A stretch of 64,000 nt of DNA from an uncultured Muribaculum sp. (lineage in GTDB: Bacteria > Bacteroidota > Bacteroidia > Bacteroidales > Muribaculaceae): assembly GCA_910578835.1 (NCBI GenBank), contig CAJTSK010000003.1, forward strand, positions 1 to 64,000, given 5' to 3'. Position 1 is the first letter of the stretch. Each line of letters begins with the position of its first letter. The notes beneath the pieces are model-generated. The model did no database searches and was not told the origin of the DNA. It was given only the letters and a program-made list of their open reading frames with translations. A program made the translations under genes and the position numbers. Shown piece after piece: positions 17,557 to 26,987 of the stretch.

Positions 17557-19011
17557 ATGAATCTAAAAGAGATATTGACCATATCGGCACTGACACTTGT
17601 GCCGGCAGCTATGACTGCAGAGCAGCTTGTTATACTTCACACCAATGACACTCACAGCCAGCTTGACCCTAATGACAAGAACCAGGGAGGAATACTACGC
17701 CGCAAAGTGCTTGTCGACAGCGTGAGGGAGGCCGAACCAAACGTATTGCTCATCGACTGCGGTGATGCCGTGCAGGGTACCCTCTATTATACATTATATA
17801 AAGGCGAGGCCGAGCAAGTGATGATGAATGAGCTCGGCTACGATATCCAGATACTTGGCAACCATGAGTTTGACAACGGAATGGATGAACTTGCCAAGAA
17901 ATGGGAACATCTCAACGCCGAGAAGCTTACATCCAACTACGACCTCCGCGGAACAGCACTGTCCGGCATGTTCAAGCCCTACTCTATCCACACATTTGAC
18001 AACCGTAAAATCGGATTCATAGCCATCAACCTTGACCCGAAGGGCATGATTGCTGATGCAAACTGCGAGGGCGTACGCTACCTCGACGCTACCGAGACCG
18101 CCAATTCGCTCGCCTGGTACCTGAAGAATGTCGAGCACACCGACATGGTGATAGCCCTTACACATATAGGTTATGACACTGACAATCCCCCGACACCGAG
18201 CGACATCGATATTGCCCGTAACTCGAAAAACATCGACATCATAATAGGCGGGCACTCCCACACAACGGTTAATCCTGCCGCTGCCGGGGCGCTGACATGG
18301 AAAGTGGCAAATATGAACGGTGACAGCGTAATAGTGGCGCAGACAGGAAGCCGTGGCGTGAATCTCGGCAAAATAGCCATCGACCTCCCGACTCTCCGGT
18401 CAAGCTACAGCCTCATTCCGGTAGACAAGCGCCTTGACAACCGCATAGACCCGGAAGCAGCCGCCCTGCTCTATCAATATCGCAAGGGGGTCGATGCCTT
18501 AAAGCAACAGAAGATAGGTAAATTGGCACAGGAATTTCCTGCAGGAAGCCAGATTATACTGAACTGGGTGGCTGACGTGATGAAGGAAATGGGCAAGAGA
18601 CTGGTCGACCGGCCGGTAGATGTAGCAATCGTGAACAAAGGCGGCATACGGCGCGGTATGCCGGCAGGCGACATAACAAAAGAGGTGGTACTTACCATGC
18701 TCCCCTTCGACAACAAGCTTGTGGCGATGGAAATCAGAGGCAACGACCTCAAAGAAGCATTTGACATAATGGCTCGTCGTGGAGGCGATGGCTTGAGCGA
18801 CGGCTTTGATGTAACGTCAATCGACCCTGACAAGACCTATACGATTGTCACCATCGACTATCTTGCCAATGGTGGCGATTACATGGAGCCGCTTACCCGT
18901 GGAAAGGTAATTACACGCAGTGACGACAGGCTCGACGAGACTATGATTAATTATATCACCGGCCAGAAAGGCAAACCCATACGGTACAGCGACGACACCC
19001 CGCGCATGTAA
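17557..19011 (+). CDS. 5'-nucleotidase/UshA-like metallophosphatase
   Basis: 484-residue predicted periplasmic enzyme that dephosphorylates nucleotides or related esters. An N-terminal signal segment (to about AMTA) is followed by the metallophosphoesterase domain with 'ILHTNDTHSQL', 'LLIDCGDAVQG', 'ILGNHEFDNGMDEL', 'TLTHIGYD' type and 'GGHSHT' metal motifs, then the 5'-nucleotidase C-terminal domain from about residue 320 ('VAIVNKGGIRRGMPAGDIT', 'TIVTIDYLANGGDYM'). Both domains are on one chain. It is 34 bp upstream of the GH3 fusion gene. Confidence 0.93.
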   Translation: MNLKEILTISALTLVPAAMTAEQLVILHTNDTHSQLDPNDKNQGGILRRKVLVDSVREAEPNVLLIDCGDAVQGTLYYTLYKGEAEQVMMNELGYDIQILGNHEFDNGMDELAKKWEHLNAEKLTSNYDLRGTALSGMFKPYSIHTFDNRKIGFIAINLDPKGMIADANCEGVRYLDATETANSLAWYLKNVEHTDMVIALTHIGYDTDNPPTPSDIDIARNSKNIDIIIGGHSHTTVNPAAAGALTWKVANMNGDSVIVAQTGSRGVNLGKIAIDLPTLRSSYSLIPVDKRLDNRIDPEAAALLYQYRKGVDALKQQKIGKLAQEFPAGSQIILNWVADVMKEMGKRLVDRPVDVAIVNKGGIRRGMPAGDITKEVVLTMLPFDNKLVAMEIRGNDLKEAFDIMARRGGDGLSDGFDVTSIDPDKTYTIVTIDYLANGGDYMEPLTRGKVITRSDDRLDETMINYITGQKGKPIRYSDDTPRM

Positions 19012-19045
19012 CCGGCTAAAACCTGAAACATTTACATAATCCACA

Positions 19046-22012
19046 ATGAAAAAGTCATTTTCCCTTATATTCCTGGCTTTATATGTAGGCGCCATGCTGA
19101 TATCGGCTAAAGCCCAACCCTCGATAAAGCAGTGTGCCGCTACACCCGAATGTAACCGATGGGTTGACTCGGTCTACAACACCTTGTCGATGCGCCAGCG
19201 CGTTGCACAGCTCTTTGTTCCCAAAGTAAGTCCGGCAAATGTCGCCTCGGCAAAACAGACCATAAACACCTACGTGAAGACCCTCGGTGTAGGCGGTCTT
19301 CTCTTCAGCAAGGGCACCATAGACCAGTATGCGCAGCTCACTGATTATGCGCAGTCTATAGCCGCCGTACCGCTTGTAATGACGCTCGACGGCGAATGGG
19401 GTCCGGCAATGCGTGTCACCGGCACAACGCGTTTCCCCTACAATATGAGCCTTGGCGCCATCGAGGATGAACAGTTGCTCTACGAATATGGCAAAGAAGT
19501 GGCGAGAGAGTGCAGGTTGCTCGGCATAAATGTAAACTTCGCCCCGGTACTTGACGTCAATTCCAATCCCGCCAATCCGGTAATCGGTTACCGCTCATTT
19601 GGCGAAGACCCTGAACGTGTGGCGCGACTCGGCACCGCTTATTCCCGCGGACTCGAAGCGGGTGGAGTCATGGCTGTCGGCAAGCATTTTCCAGGACATG
19701 GCGACACCAGCAAAGACTCCCACAAAGAGCTCCCCATGGTAGACCACTCGCGTCAGCAGCTCGACGCGATTGACCTTCTCCCGTTCCGCCGGTTTATCGA
19801 TGCAGGAATGTCGGGCATAATGGTAGGACACCTCAATGTCCCGGCAATCGACCCGTCAGGCACCCCTACCTCACTATCCCGCAAAGCCACTACCGGACTG
19901 TTGAAAGAGGAGATGGGATTTGACGGACTGATATGGACCGATGGTCTCGCCATGAAAGGCGCATCGGCCGGAGCGGAAAACAATTGCGTCTCCGCGCTCA
20001 AAGCCGGTGTCGACATATTGCTTGAATCAGCCGCGCCGCGCACCGACATCGCGGCAGTCGTTGCCGCAGTAGAAAATGGCACCATACCTGCCTCGGTGAT
20101 TGAAAGCCGCTGCAAGAAAGTGCTTGCCTACAAATATGCCTTAGGACTTGCCGACGGCTATAAACCGGTCAGTGACGCTTCGCTGAAAAAACAACTTGAC
20201 TCCCCTGAAGCCGATGCGGTTAACCGCCATCTTACCGCTGCTATGATAACCTGCCTTGAAAACAAAGGAGGGCTTCTACCGTTAGGCGACACCGACGGAA
20301 AATCAATAGCCGTGGTCAATATCGGCGACAGCAGCGACAATATATTCGCCCGGTATTGCTCAAAGTATGCCGACATACAGCGATATGCCACCTCAACCAC
20401 CCTTACCGCCTCTCAGCTGAAGGCAATACAGACATGTGACATCGTGATTGCAGGCATTTACAACGACAAGTCAACTTCAGTGGAAGCGTTGCGCCAGCTT
20501 GACGGTTGCCAAAACCTCGTCACTGTATTCTTCCTCAATCCCTACAAGATGTCAAAGTTTGCACCCCTGAAATCGGAGGCAGTCATTCTTGCCGGCGACA
20601 ATACCGCGCTCGCCAAGGAATATGCGGCACAGGGAGTGTTTGGCGGCATACGTGTCAACGGCTCTCTACCTGTCAATGTAAAAGGTATAGCCCCACTCGG
20701 CCGATGTGTAGGATTGATGAAAACCCGTATCGGCTACTCTTCCCCGGCGGCAAAAGGGTTTGACCCGTCACTCACAGATAGTGTCGACTCTCTTGTCAGA
20801 ATAGGATTGCAGACCGGGGCATTTCCAGGATGCCAGGTACTTATAGCCAAGTCGGGCGATATCATCCTCAACAAAAATTACGGTTACACCGACCACACAA
20901 AGACCAGCAAGGTCAACGACTCCACCCTTTACGACCTCGCCTCGGTAAGCAAGATAGCGGGCACACTGCCCGGGCTTATGCTCGCCTACGACGAGGGACT
21001 TTACAAGCTCGACGACAAGGCATGCAAATATATCCCCGGATTGCAGAATCGCGGTAAAGATGACATAACCGTACGCCAGCTGCTCCTGCATGAAAGCGGG
21101 TTACCGGCAGCTATAAACCTGTCAAAATTCATGATGGACACAGCATCCTATACAGGCAAACTGATTGCCTACAGGTTGCGCGGCGACAACACCGTCAAGA
21201 TTGCAAAGGGAGTGTATGCCAACCGTAATGCACGGTTGCGCACCGATCTCACATCAAAGACGCGCACCGGTGATTTTGACATGCCGGTTGCCGATGGATT
21301 GTATGTAAGCGATGCTACCGTCGACTCCATCATGGAGCAGATTTACAATGTAGACCAGCGCGCCAACAAAAACTACCTGTATTCCGACCTTAACTTCGCC
21401 TTGCTGATGGACATGGAGCAGAATGTAACCGGAGAGCCCCACGATATATTTGTAGAAAACGGTATCTTCCGCAAACTTGGTGCCAGCCATACAATGTACC
21501 GCCCGCTCTCACGGTTTGGCGCGGAAAATATCGCCGCCACTGAAAATGACAAGTTCATGAGAAAGCAATCACTGAAAGGATATGTACATGACGAACTTGC
21601 GGCATTCTCCGGCGGAGTGCAAGGCAATGCAGGACTATTCTCCACCTCTGGTGACCTCGCAAAGCTATGCCAGATGTGGCTTAACGGAGGCAGCTATGCG
21701 GGATGCCAGATAATGTCGCCAAACACGGTAAAAACGTTTATCGGCACCAAAAGCGCCAAGTCAAGAAGAAAACTCGGATTTGACGGACCCGATACCGCCA
21801 ACCCCGACAAGACCCCAACCTCGAAAGATGCCGACCCATCGACATTCGGACATATAGGATTTACCGGCACTTGCATATGGGTCGACCCTAAGAACGAGCT
21901 AATATACATATTTTTAAGTAACCGCGTCAACCCTACCCGCGATAACAGCGCATTCACCAGGCTTAACATACGTCCTACCATAATGGACGCGGTCTATCGC
22001 TCGACAAAATAG
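19046..22012 (+). CDS. GH3 beta-N-acetylglucosaminidase fused to a serine beta-lactamase-like hydrolase
   Basis: 988-residue exported two-enzyme fusion. After a signal peptide (to about residue 23) comes a GH3 domain of NagZ type: 'KHFPGHGDTSKDSH' (213-226, the catalytic Asp/His loop) and the nucleophile Asp299 in 'IWTDGLAMKGA'. A linker domain covers about 400-560. The C-terminal domain (from about 575) is a class C beta-lactamase/esterase fold with SVSK (Ser633, Lys636) as the SxxK motif and 'YSDLNFALL' at the Tyr position. Such fusions are known in Bacteroidetes. A role in murein fragment turnover is suggested: glucosaminidase plus a peptidase or esterase on the same substrate, but the substrate of the second domain is not established. 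Confidence 0.9.
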   Translation: MKKSFSLIFLALYVGAMLISAKAQPSIKQCAATPECNRWVDSVYNTLSMRQRVAQLFVPKVSPANVASAKQTINTYVKTLGVGGLLFSKGTIDQYAQLTDYAQSIAAVPLVMTLDGEWGPAMRVTGTTRFPYNMSLGAIEDEQLLYEYGKEVARECRLLGINVNFAPVLDVNSNPANPVIGYRSFGEDPERVARLGTAYSRGLEAGGVMAVGKHFPGHGDTSKDSHKELPMVDHSRQQLDAIDLLPFRRFIDAGMSGIMVGHLNVPAIDPSGTPTSLSRKATTGLLKEEMGFDGLIWTDGLAMKGASAGAENNCVSALKAGVDILLESAAPRTDIAAVVAAVENGTIPASVIESRCKKVLAYKYALGLADGYKPVSDASLKKQLDSPEADAVNRHLTAAMITCLENKGGLLPLGDTDGKSIAVVNIGDSSDNIFARYCSKYADIQRYATSTTLTASQLKAIQTCDIVIAGIYNDKSTSVEALRQLDGCQNLVTVFFLNPYKMSKFAPLKSEAVILAGDNTALAKEYAAQGVFGGIRVNGSLPVNVKGIAPLGRCVGLMKTRIGYSSPAAKGFDPSLTDSVDSLVRIGLQTGAFPGCQVLIAKSGDIILNKNYGYTDHTKTSKVNDSTLYDLASVSKIAGTLPGLMLAYDEGLYKLDDKACKYIPGLQNRGKDDITVRQLLLHESGLPAAINLSKFMMDTASYTGKLIAYRLRGDNTVKIAKGVYANRNARLRTDLTSKTRTGDFDMPVADGLYVSDATVDSIMEQIYNVDQRANKNYLYSDLNFALLMDMEQNVTGEPHDIFVENGIFRKLGASHTMYRPLSRFGAENIAATENDKFMRKQSLKGYVHDELAAFSGGVQGNAGLFSTSGDLAKLCQMWLNGGSYAGCQIMSPNTVKTFIGTKSAKSRRKLGFDGPDTANPDKTPTSKDADPSTFGHIGFTGTCIWVDPKNELIYIFLSNRVNPTRDNSAFTRLNIRPTIMDAVYRSTK

Positions 22013-22074
22013 CTTTTTGCGACCAAAACACACAAAAAGATTGAAAAATGTTATGAATTTTACGAAAAACATTG

Positions 22075-22082
22075 TAACTTTG
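22075..22082 (+). promoter_or_regulatory. -7 element for gdhA
   Basis: TAACTTTG, 41 bp upstream of the ATG. The -33 region is AT-rich without an exact TTTG. Confidence 0.55.
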
Positions 22083-22123
22083 TCGCAAAATCTTCAAATC
22101 ATATTAATTTCAATCAATAAAGA

Positions 22124-23455
22124 ATGAAAGCAACCGAAGTATTAGACGACTTGAAACGTCGCTTCCCCAATGAGCCGGAATATCTTCAGGCAGTAGAAGA
22201 GGTAATCACAACCATCGAGGATGAATACAACAAACATCCTGAGTTTGAGCGTTACAACCTCATTGAGCGCCTTTGCATTCCCGATCGTATCTTCTCATTC
22301 CGCGTCTCTTGGGTCGATGACAAGGGTAAAGTCCAGAACAATATGGGCTACCGTATCCAACACAACAACGCTATCGGTCCGTACAAGGGAGGTATCCGTT
22401 TCCACTCTTCGGTAAACCAGTCAATATTGAAATTCCTTGCCTTTGAGCAGACTTTCAAAAACTCACTTACCACACTCGCCATGGGTGGCGGCAAGGGCGG
22501 TAGCGACTTCTCTCCGCGCGGAAAGAGCGACATGGAAGTCATGCGTTTCTGCCAGGCGTTTATCGCTGAGTTGTGGCGTCACATCGGTCCTGACACCGAC
22601 GTCCCCGCCGGAGACATAGGTGTAGGCGGCCGTGAGGTAGGTTACATGTACGGTATGTACAAGAAGATGGCACGCGAATTTACCGGAACCTTCACCGGAA
22701 AGGGTCTTGAGTTTGGCGGTTCACTTATCCGTCCCGAGGCTACCGGCTACGGTAACGTTTACTTCCTTCTCAACATGCTAAAGACAAAGGGTATCGATAT
22801 CAAGGACAAGGTAGTCGCAATCTCAGGTTCAGGAAACGTTGCCACCTATACTGCAAAAAAATTGCTTGAGCTTGGCGCAAAGGTAATCACCATGAGTGAC
22901 TCTGACGGCTGCATCTATGTACCGGAAGGCATCACCCCCGAGCAGCTTGACTACATCTTCAAGCTCAAAAACGAGTACCGCGGTCGTATCCGTGAATTTG
23001 CAGAGGAATATGGCTGCGAATATGTTGAAGGCGGCCGTCCCTGGAACTACAAGTGTGATATCGCAATGCCGTCGGCAACCCAGAACGAACTTGACGGTGA
23101 CGATGCACGCACCCTCCTCGCCAACGGATGTATCGCTGTCAGCGAAGGTGCCAACATGCCCTCTACCCCCGAGGCTATCAAGGAATTCCTCAACGCCAAG
23201 ATACTCTATGCACCCGGAAAGGCAGCCAACGCCGGCGGTGTATCGGTTTCAGGTCTTGAAATGGCGCAGAACTCTCAGAAGCTCTCATGGAGCGCAGAAG
23301 AGGTTGACGAGAAGCTCAAAAACATCATGGCAAATATCCACGGACAGTGTGTGAAATATGGCAAGGAAGGCGACTTCATCAACTATGTAAAGGGAGCCAA
23401 TGTTGCCGGATTCATGAAAGTGGCACGTGCGATGATGGCACAGGGTATCCTCTAA
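22124..23455 (+). CDS. gdhA: NADP-dependent glutamate dehydrogenase
   Basis: 443-residue hexameric-type enzyme that makes glutamate from 2-oxoglutarate and ammonia. The substrate-binding block 'TTLAMGGGKGGSDFSPRGKSD' holds the catalytic Lys, followed by 'DVPAGDIGVGGREVGYMYGMYK' and the nucleotide-binding 'VAISGSGNVATYTAKKL'. Length and the C-terminal 'YVKGANVAGFMKVARAM' match the family. Single gene with its own promoter and terminator. With the urease operon at 42 kb it provides an assimilation route for urea nitrogen. Confidence 0.97.
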   Translation: MKATEVLDDLKRRFPNEPEYLQAVEEVITTIEDEYNKHPEFERYNLIERLCIPDRIFSFRVSWVDDKGKVQNNMGYRIQHNNAIGPYKGGIRFHSSVNQSILKFLAFEQTFKNSLTTLAMGGGKGGSDFSPRGKSDMEVMRFCQAFIAELWRHIGPDTDVPAGDIGVGGREVGYMYGMYKKMAREFTGTFTGKGLEFGGSLIRPEATGYGNVYFLLNMLKTKGIDIKDKVVAISGSGNVATYTAKKLLELGAKVITMSDSDGCIYVPEGITPEQLDYIFKLKNEYRGRIREFAEEYGCEYVEGGRPWNYKCDIAMPSATQNELDGDDARTLLANGCIAVSEGANMPSTPEAIKEFLNAKILYAPGKAANAGGVSVSGLEMAQNSQKLSWSAEEVDEKLKNIMANIHGQCVKYGKEGDFINYVKGANVAGFMKVARAMMAQGIL

Positions 23456-23477
23456 TCCCTCACTTTCAAAAAAATCA

Positions 23478-23511
23478 AGCGGGATGTATCGGTCGATACA
23501 TCCCGCTTTTT
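23478..23511 (+). terminator. Terminator after gdhA
   Basis: Perfect 13-bp stem (23478-23490 with 23495-23507), loop GGTC, then a T tract to 23511. An AAAA tract just upstream (23471-23474) may let it act on the convergent nhaC transcript too. Confidence 0.92.
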
Positions 23512-23540
23512 ATTATACTGACCTCATAGGGTTCATTAAC

Positions 23541-24833
23541 TTACCTCACCTGCAAGCGACGCGGATATCGGAATATTATCGACAACGCCACCGCCACGAT
23601 AAGCGACCAGGAGTAATACATGTAGCTCCACGGCGCGACAGGCGATATGCCCGCAAGACCTGTCGCAAGTAGAGTCTGGGCACCATAAGGGATAAGGCTC
23701 TGCACGATACATGAACAGGTGTCAAGCACCGAAGCAGCCTTACGGGGATCAATGCCGAAGCGACCCGATATCTCCTTCGAGAGCGACCCTACGGTAAGTA
23801 TCGCCACAGTATTGTTGGCGGTACAAAAGTTGACTATGCTCACCAGCAAAGCTATGCTTGCCATCGCGCCGCGAGAGCCGTTGATGCGCTTGGTAAGAAC
23901 CTGCAATATGTAGTCAATGCCACCCGCCTCCTTGATAAGCCCGAGCATTCCGGCAGCAAGCAAAGTCACTATTACAAGATTGCCTACCGAATCTATACCC
24001 CCGCCCATAAAGCCGAAAAGCTGCAACAGATTGTAGCCTGAAAGCATCGCAATGACCAAGGTCGAAAGAATACCGATTGACAACACCACCGTTACATTTA
24101 TTCCGGCAATCGCAGTGGCGATTATGACCAGATAAGGCAACACAAGCCAAGGATTGCTAATCTCGCCTATATGGGCCTCAGGCACGTCAGCGCCAAGAAT
24201 GACGTAGAGAGCCAGCGAAGCGAGTGCGGCGGGAAGCACAATCCACAGGTTAGCCTTAAACTTGTCATCCATCTTACAACCCTGAGTGCGTGTAGCTGCA
24301 ATCGTGGTATCGGAGATAAATGACAGGTTGTCACCGAAAAATGCACCTCCAAGCACCACAGCCACAAAAAACGGCACCGAGCCTGACTCGGATTGCGCAA
24401 GCTGCACGGCAAGCGGCGTAAGTGCCACAACCGTGCCCACCGATGTGCCGATGGCAAGCGATATGAAACATGCAGCAAGAAACAATCCCGGGATAAGCAT
24501 CTCCTCGGGAAGCCATCGCAATGCAAGGTTTACCGTAGCCTCTACCGACCCTATCTCCTTGGCAAGAGCGGCAAATGCCCCGGCAAGCAAAAAAATCCAT
24601 ATCATGTACATCACCCCAGAGGAACCCGCCTCCCGGCTGAATATCTCGACGCGCGCCGACAATGGAGTGCCGCGCAAAATCACCACACCCCATGCCGAGG
24701 CTATAAGCAGCGCAACGGCAAGCGGCATCTTATAAAAATCGTTGACTATCACCGATACGACTACATAAAATATGAGAAACACCAGTATCGGCGAGATTGC
24801 CAACAATCCTTTTCGGGTAGAAATTGCAGCCAT
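23541..24833 (-). CDS. nhaC: NhaC-family Na+/H+ antiporter
   Basis: 430-residue inner-membrane protein with 11-12 predicted helices. Family blocks are 'IGTSVGTVVALTPLA', 'VVLGGAFFGDNLSFISDTTIAATRTQGC' and 'NFCTANNTVAILTVGSLSKEIS' followed by 'ASVLDTCSCIVQSLIPYGAQ'. It exchanges sodium, or possibly an organic cation or acid, for protons; substrate detail is not readable. It starts 3 bp after the rlmH stop, so the two are co-transcribed. Confidence 0.88.
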   Translation of the reverse strand: MAAISTRKGLLAISPILVFLIFYVVVSVIVNDFYKMPLAVALLIASAWGVVILRGTPLSARVEIFSREAGSSGVMYMIWIFLLAGAFAALAKEIGSVEATVNLALRWLPEEMLIPGLFLAACFISLAIGTSVGTVVALTPLAVQLAQSESGSVPFFVAVVLGGAFFGDNLSFISDTTIAATRTQGCKMDDKFKANLWIVLPAALASLALYVILGADVPEAHIGEISNPWLVLPYLVIIATAIAGINVTVVLSIGILSTLVIAMLSGYNLLQLFGFMGGGIDSVGNLVIVTLLAAGMLGLIKEAGGIDYILQVLTKRINGSRGAMASIALLVSIVNFCTANNTVAILTVGSLSKEISGRFGIDPRKAASVLDTCSCIVQSLIPYGAQTLLATGLAGISPVAPWSYMYYSWSLIVAVALSIIFRYPRRLQVR

Positions 24834-24836
24834 AGG

Positions 24837-25310
24837 TCAGTCGTGATGATACGGTTCGCCTCTAAGTATAGTCATCGCACGATAGAGCTGTTCAGTGAAA
24901 AACAATCTGACCATCTCATGGGAAAAGGTCATTTTGGACAATGAAATCTTATCATCGGCGCGGTTATAAACTGCCGGTGAAAAACCATATGGACCTCCGA
25001 TGACAAATATCATACGTTTAGCCACACACTGCATCTTGCGGTCAATATAAGCGGCAAAGTCACGTGAAGTCATCTCTTTTCCGCGCTCATCAAGCAACAC
25101 AAGGAAGTCGCCGGGTTGCAACTGAGCAAGAAACATCTCTCCTTCAAGCTCCTTCTGTCGGTCGGAAGTAAGCGACTTTGTTGTCTTTATATCAGGGAGG
25201 CATCTAAGTTCAAACGGCACATAATGAGACAAGCGTTTCACGTAACCGTCAATACCTTCCTGAAGATACCGGGCACCTGTTCGCCCGATTACCATCAGTT
25301 CTATCTTCAT
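24837..25310 (-). CDS. rlmH: 23S rRNA (pseudouridine1915-N3)-methyltransferase
   Basis: 157-residue SPOUT methyltransferase. The knotted C-terminal half has 'FVIGGPYGFSPAVYNRADDKISLSKMTFSHEMVRLFFTEQLYRAMTI', which is the RlmH signature with the SAM-binding Gly loop, and ends in the expected 'RGEPYHHD'. It is the first gene of a two-gene unit with nhaC. The -7 element at 25349-25342 lies 32 bp upstream and is shared back to back with the nadC promoter. Confidence 0.97.
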   Translation of the reverse strand: MKIELMVIGRTGARYLQEGIDGYVKRLSHYVPFELRCLPDIKTTKSLTSDRQKELEGEMFLAQLQPGDFLVLLDERGKEMTSRDFAAYIDRKMQCVAKRMIFVIGGPYGFSPAVYNRADDKISLSKMTFSHEMVRLFFTEQLYRAMTILRGEPYHHD

Positions 25311-25341
25311 TTCAAAAAAGTAAATTACTTATTTTAAACGG

Positions 25342-25349
25342 CAAAATTA
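25342..25349 (-). promoter_or_regulatory. -7 element for rlmH
   Basis: TAATTTTG on the minus strand, 32 bp before the rlmH ATG; no exact -33. Confidence 0.5.
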
Positions 25350-25372
25350 CTCATTTAATATCTAAAATTCCG

Positions 25373-25380
25373 TAAATTTG
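25373..25380 (+). promoter_or_regulatory. -7 element for nadC
   Basis: TAAATTTG, 34 bp before the nadC ATG. The predicted transcript start, near 25387, places the repeated leader motif at 25397 at the front of the mRNA. Confidence 0.55.
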
Positions 25381-25396
25381 CACCACAAAGCTATTT

Positions 25397-25414
25397 AGAG
25401 CTTGTTTAATAATA
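25397..25414 (+). repeat. Solo copy of the 46.9-kb element terminus, in the nadC leader
   Basis: AGAGCTTGTTTAATAATA is identical to the outer 18 bp of the right inverted repeat of the element at 46922-47269 (read inward, with the first A matching the base flanking the left end). Its last A is the first base of the nadC ATG. Confidence 0.65.
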
Positions 25415-26262
25415 TGAATACGAGAGACGAATTAATCGACAAGCTGCTTGATCTTGCCTTTGCAGAAGATGTAGGTGACGGTGACCACACCACCCTAAGC
25501 ACCATCCCTGCCGATGAAATGGGTAAGCAGCAGCTTATAGTAAAAGAAGAAGGTATACTTGCCGGCGTGGAAATCGCCCGAAAGGTATTTGAGAAATTTG
25601 ACCCGTCGCTGAAAATGACCGTATTTATCAATGACGGCGCTCATGTAAAACCGGGCGACATAGCCTTTGTCGTAGAAGGCACAGTGCGCTCACTCCTGCA
25701 GACCGAACGTGTGATGCTCAACATCATGCAGCGCATGAGCGGTATCGCCACAACTACAGCCCGATATCAGGAGAAGCTGAAAGGTCTGAAAACAAAGGTG
25801 CTCGACACCCGCAAGACCACGCCCGGTATGCGCATGCTCGAAAAAGAAGCGGTAAAAATCGGAGGAGGTCACAACCACCGTATCGGTCTATTTGACATGA
25901 TACTCATCAAAGATAATCATGTCGACTTCGCCGGCGGCATAAAGGAAGCCGTAGCAGCAGCAAAGAAATATCTTAAAGAAACCGGTCGCGACCTCAAAAT
26001 TGAACTGGAGGTGCGTAATACCGAGGAGATAAATCTTGCATTGGAGGCAGGAGTTGACCGAATCATGCTCGACAACTTCACGCCCGAACGCACACGCGAT
26101 GCCGTCAAACTCATAAATGGCAGATGTGAAATCGAGTCATCAGGCGGTATCACCTACGACACCCTGCGCGATTACGCAGAGTGTGGCGTAGACTTCATAT
26201 CGGTAGGCGCACTCACCCACTCTGTCAAGGGTCTTGACATGAGTTTCAAGGCATGTCAGTGA
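25414..26262 (+). CDS. nadC: Nicotinate-nucleotide pyrophosphorylase (carboxylating)
   Basis: 282-residue quinolinate phosphoribosyltransferase of NAD synthesis. Family motifs: 'EDVGDGDHTT' at the N-terminus, 'LNIMQRMSGIAT', 'LDTRKTTPGMRMLEKEAVKIGGGHNHRIGLFDMILIKDNH' with the substrate-binding Arg/Lys/His residues, and 'SSGGI' near the C-terminus. The ATG at 25414 is used; a TTG at 25402 would add four residues drawn from the repeated motif. The 3' end overlaps the convergent HAD gene by 7 bp. Confidence 0.96.
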   Translation: MNTRDELIDKLLDLAFAEDVGDGDHTTLSTIPADEMGKQQLIVKEEGILAGVEIARKVFEKFDPSLKMTVFINDGAHVKPGDIAFVVEGTVRSLLQTERVMLNIMQRMSGIATTTARYQEKLKGLKTKVLDTRKTTPGMRMLEKEAVKIGGGHNHRIGLFDMILIKDNHVDFAGGIKEAVAAAKKYLKETGRDLKIELEVRNTEEINLALEAGVDRIMLDNFTPERTRDAVKLINGRCEIESSGGITYDTLRDYAECGVDFISVGALTHSVKGLDMSFKACQ

Positions 26263-26897
26263 CGCTTCACCTCCATCATGTCATCAACCGAAAAGCCTGC
26301 AAACCCGTCAATGAGTTTGTGGGCTTTTCCTTGTAATCTATCGGCAGGGAGGGTCGTGGCAAGACCAACGACCACACATCCGGCAGCCATTCCGGCGGCA
26401 AGACCGGAAATCGAGTCTTCAAACACATAGCAATCCTCCGGGTTACATCCTATGCGTTTCGCAGCGAGCAGATACCCCTCGGGGTCGGGCTTTGAGCGCG
26501 AAATATCGTCTCCGGTGACAATTGTATCAAAATAAGCCTTCAGCCCGGGATGCTGCTTCCAGAGTTTTACCATCTTGTTGTCGCTTGAACTCGTAACAAT
26601 CGCCGCAGGAATACCGCGCGACTTCAGTTCTGAAAGAAACTCAATCACACCCTCGCACATGGGATATTCCATATTCGCCTCAAATTCATTGATACGTCGA
26701 AGCACATCGGCACTCGCTTCAGGCGACGGAAAATATTTGCCAAGTATCTGCTCTATTGTCGAGCCTTTGATTGCAAGGGAGAAGTTTTCTTCCTCTATAT
26801 TGTACAATTCGCCGAGGTTATCGTAAAAACCACTATAAAGACGCTCACTGTCAATAAGTACGCCGTCAAGATCAAATAAAACTCCGGTTTTAGCCAT
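26256..26897 (-). CDS. HAD-superfamily phosphatase, beta-phosphoglucomutase-like
   Basis: 213-residue HAD subfamily IA hydrolase. Motif I is LFDLDGVLIDSE, motif II 'AAIVTSSSDNK', motif III Lys in 'SRSKPDPEGYLLAAKRIG', motif IV 'YVFEDSISGLAAGMAAG'. The cap domain is the small helical type. The start is the ATG at 26897; the longer frame upstream is not family-like. Probably a sugar-phosphate phosphatase or phosphoglucomutase; the substrate is not readable. Convergent with nadC, overlapping by 7 bp. Confidence 0.87.
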   Translation of the reverse strand: MAKTGVLFDLDGVLIDSERLYSGFYDNLGELYNIEEENFSLAIKGSTIEQILGKYFPSPEASADVLRRINEFEANMEYPMCEGVIEFLSELKSRGIPAAIVTSSSDNKMVKLWKQHPGLKAYFDTIVTGDDISRSKPDPEGYLLAAKRIGCNPEDCYVFEDSISGLAAGMAAGCVVVGLATTLPADRLQGKAHKLIDGFAGFSVDDMMEVKRH

Positions 26898-26919
26898 ATT
26901 AAAAAATTTAAAATTTACG

Positions 26920-26927
26920 CAAAAATA
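26920..26927 (-). promoter_or_regulatory. -7 element for the HAD phosphatase
   Basis: TATTTTTG on the minus strand, 23 bp before the ATG; no exact -33. Confidence 0.45.
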
Positions 26928-26962
26928 CATCGTTTGAGTCTCAATATTGCATAATTAGCTGT

Positions 26963-26970
26963 TAATTTTG
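26963..26970 (+). promoter_or_regulatory. -7 element for the MATE exporter
   Basis: TAATTTTG, 18 bp before the ATG, which implies a very short leader of about 10 nt. Confidence 0.5.
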
Positions 26971-26987
26971 TAAAATAGAAATTTAAT

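Noticed and set aside
22896..23354. 152-codon frame inside gdhA
   Set aside because: Complete overlap with the glutamate dehydrogenase catalytic region in another frame; low-complexity Ser/Thr/Arg composition.
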